A stretch of DNA of 5,392 nt from positions 1-5,392 of the forward strand of contig CALGFL010000416.1 in assembly GCA_937881145.1 (NCBI GenBank), read 5' to 3'. The stretch comes from an uncultured Bordetella sp. Its GTDB lineage: Bacteria; Pseudomonadota; Gammaproteobacteria; Burkholderiales; Burkholderiaceae_B. Numbering within the stretch: the stretch's first letter is position 1; each line of letters opens with the position of its first letter. A model generated the notes under the pieces. That model did no database searches and was not told the DNA's origin. It worked only from the letters and a program-made list of their open reading frames with translations. A program made the translations under genes and the position numbers. Below, piece after piece: positions 5,357 through 5,392 of the stretch.

Positions 5357-5361
5357 ACCAC

Positions 5362-5392
5362 ATGCTTCGTCGCTTTTTATCCCTGGCCCTGT
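5362..5392 (+). CDS. Start of an exported protein gene (10 codons), possibly a transporter solute-binding protein
   Basis: Only MLRRFLSLAL is visible before the window ends. Two Arg followed by a hydrophobic run is the beginning of a signal peptide, and the strong ribosome binding site supports a real start. In beta-proteobacteria of the Bordetella type, FCD-type GntR regulators are often followed by a Bug/TctC-type periplasmic solute-binding protein of a tripartite tricarboxylate transporter, which is my best guess from context. The residues seen cannot distinguish this from any other secreted protein. Confidence 0.65.
   Translation, partial: MLRRFLSLAL

Noticed and set aside
1..5392. Possible defence, toxin-antitoxin or mobile-element system, considered because a SIR2 protein and a nuclease occur in the same window
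   Set aside because: The SIR2 protein is a standalone, full-length deacylase-type sirtuin rather than a defence SIR2 fusion, the nuclease is in a separate operon, and there are no repeats, integrase, transposase or composition shift.

Overview
The window looks like chromosomal DNA of a GC-rich beta-proteobacterium. The closest fit I can suggest is Alcaligenaceae (Bordetella/Achromobacter-like), judged from codon use, the kinds of protein encoded, and a GntR-type regulator placed directly before what may be a secreted solute-binding protein. This assignment is inference from protein style, not a database match. The window is almost fully coding: five complete genes, two genes cut by the window edges, and three short intergenic regions. 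No stretch over 300 bases lacks a gene. I see no tRNA, rRNA, CRISPR array, insertion sequence, prophage or other mobile element.

Left block (1-2498, minus strand). Three genes read leftwards as a probable operon: a CorA-type Mg2+/Co2+ channel, a membrane-anchored thermonuclease-like (SNase-fold) protein, and the N-terminal 277 codons of a family 5 (peptide/oligopeptide-type) ABC transporter solute-binding lipoprotein that runs off the left edge. The junctions are tight. There are 22 bases between corA and the nuclease gene, and that gap is filled by an 8-codon mini-ORF. The nuclease stop overlaps the solute-binding protein start by one base (TGATG).

Middle (2499-3577). A 182-base divergent region holds small inverted repeats and weak promoter candidates. 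It is followed by a plus-strand inositol-monophosphatase-family phosphatase. That gene converges on the next one across a 36-base gap containing a 9-bp perfect hairpin, the likely terminator.

Right block (3578-5392). A minus-strand sirtuin with a zinc-binding Cys4 set is divergent from a plus-strand GntR/FCD regulator. The 129 bases between them hold a perfect 12-bp palindrome that overlaps the -35 of a good promoter candidate for the regulator, which suggests autoregulation. Downstream of the regulator, after an A/C-rich leader, a new gene begins with a strong ribosome binding site and a signal-peptide-like start. It is probably the transporter or catabolic target of the regulator, but only 10 codons are visible.

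I found no convincing new multi-gene system. The observations most worth checking are the palindrome/promoter overlap before the regulator, the corA/mini-ORF/nuclease junction, the extra C-terminal tail on the regulator, and the atypical lipobox of the solute-binding protein.
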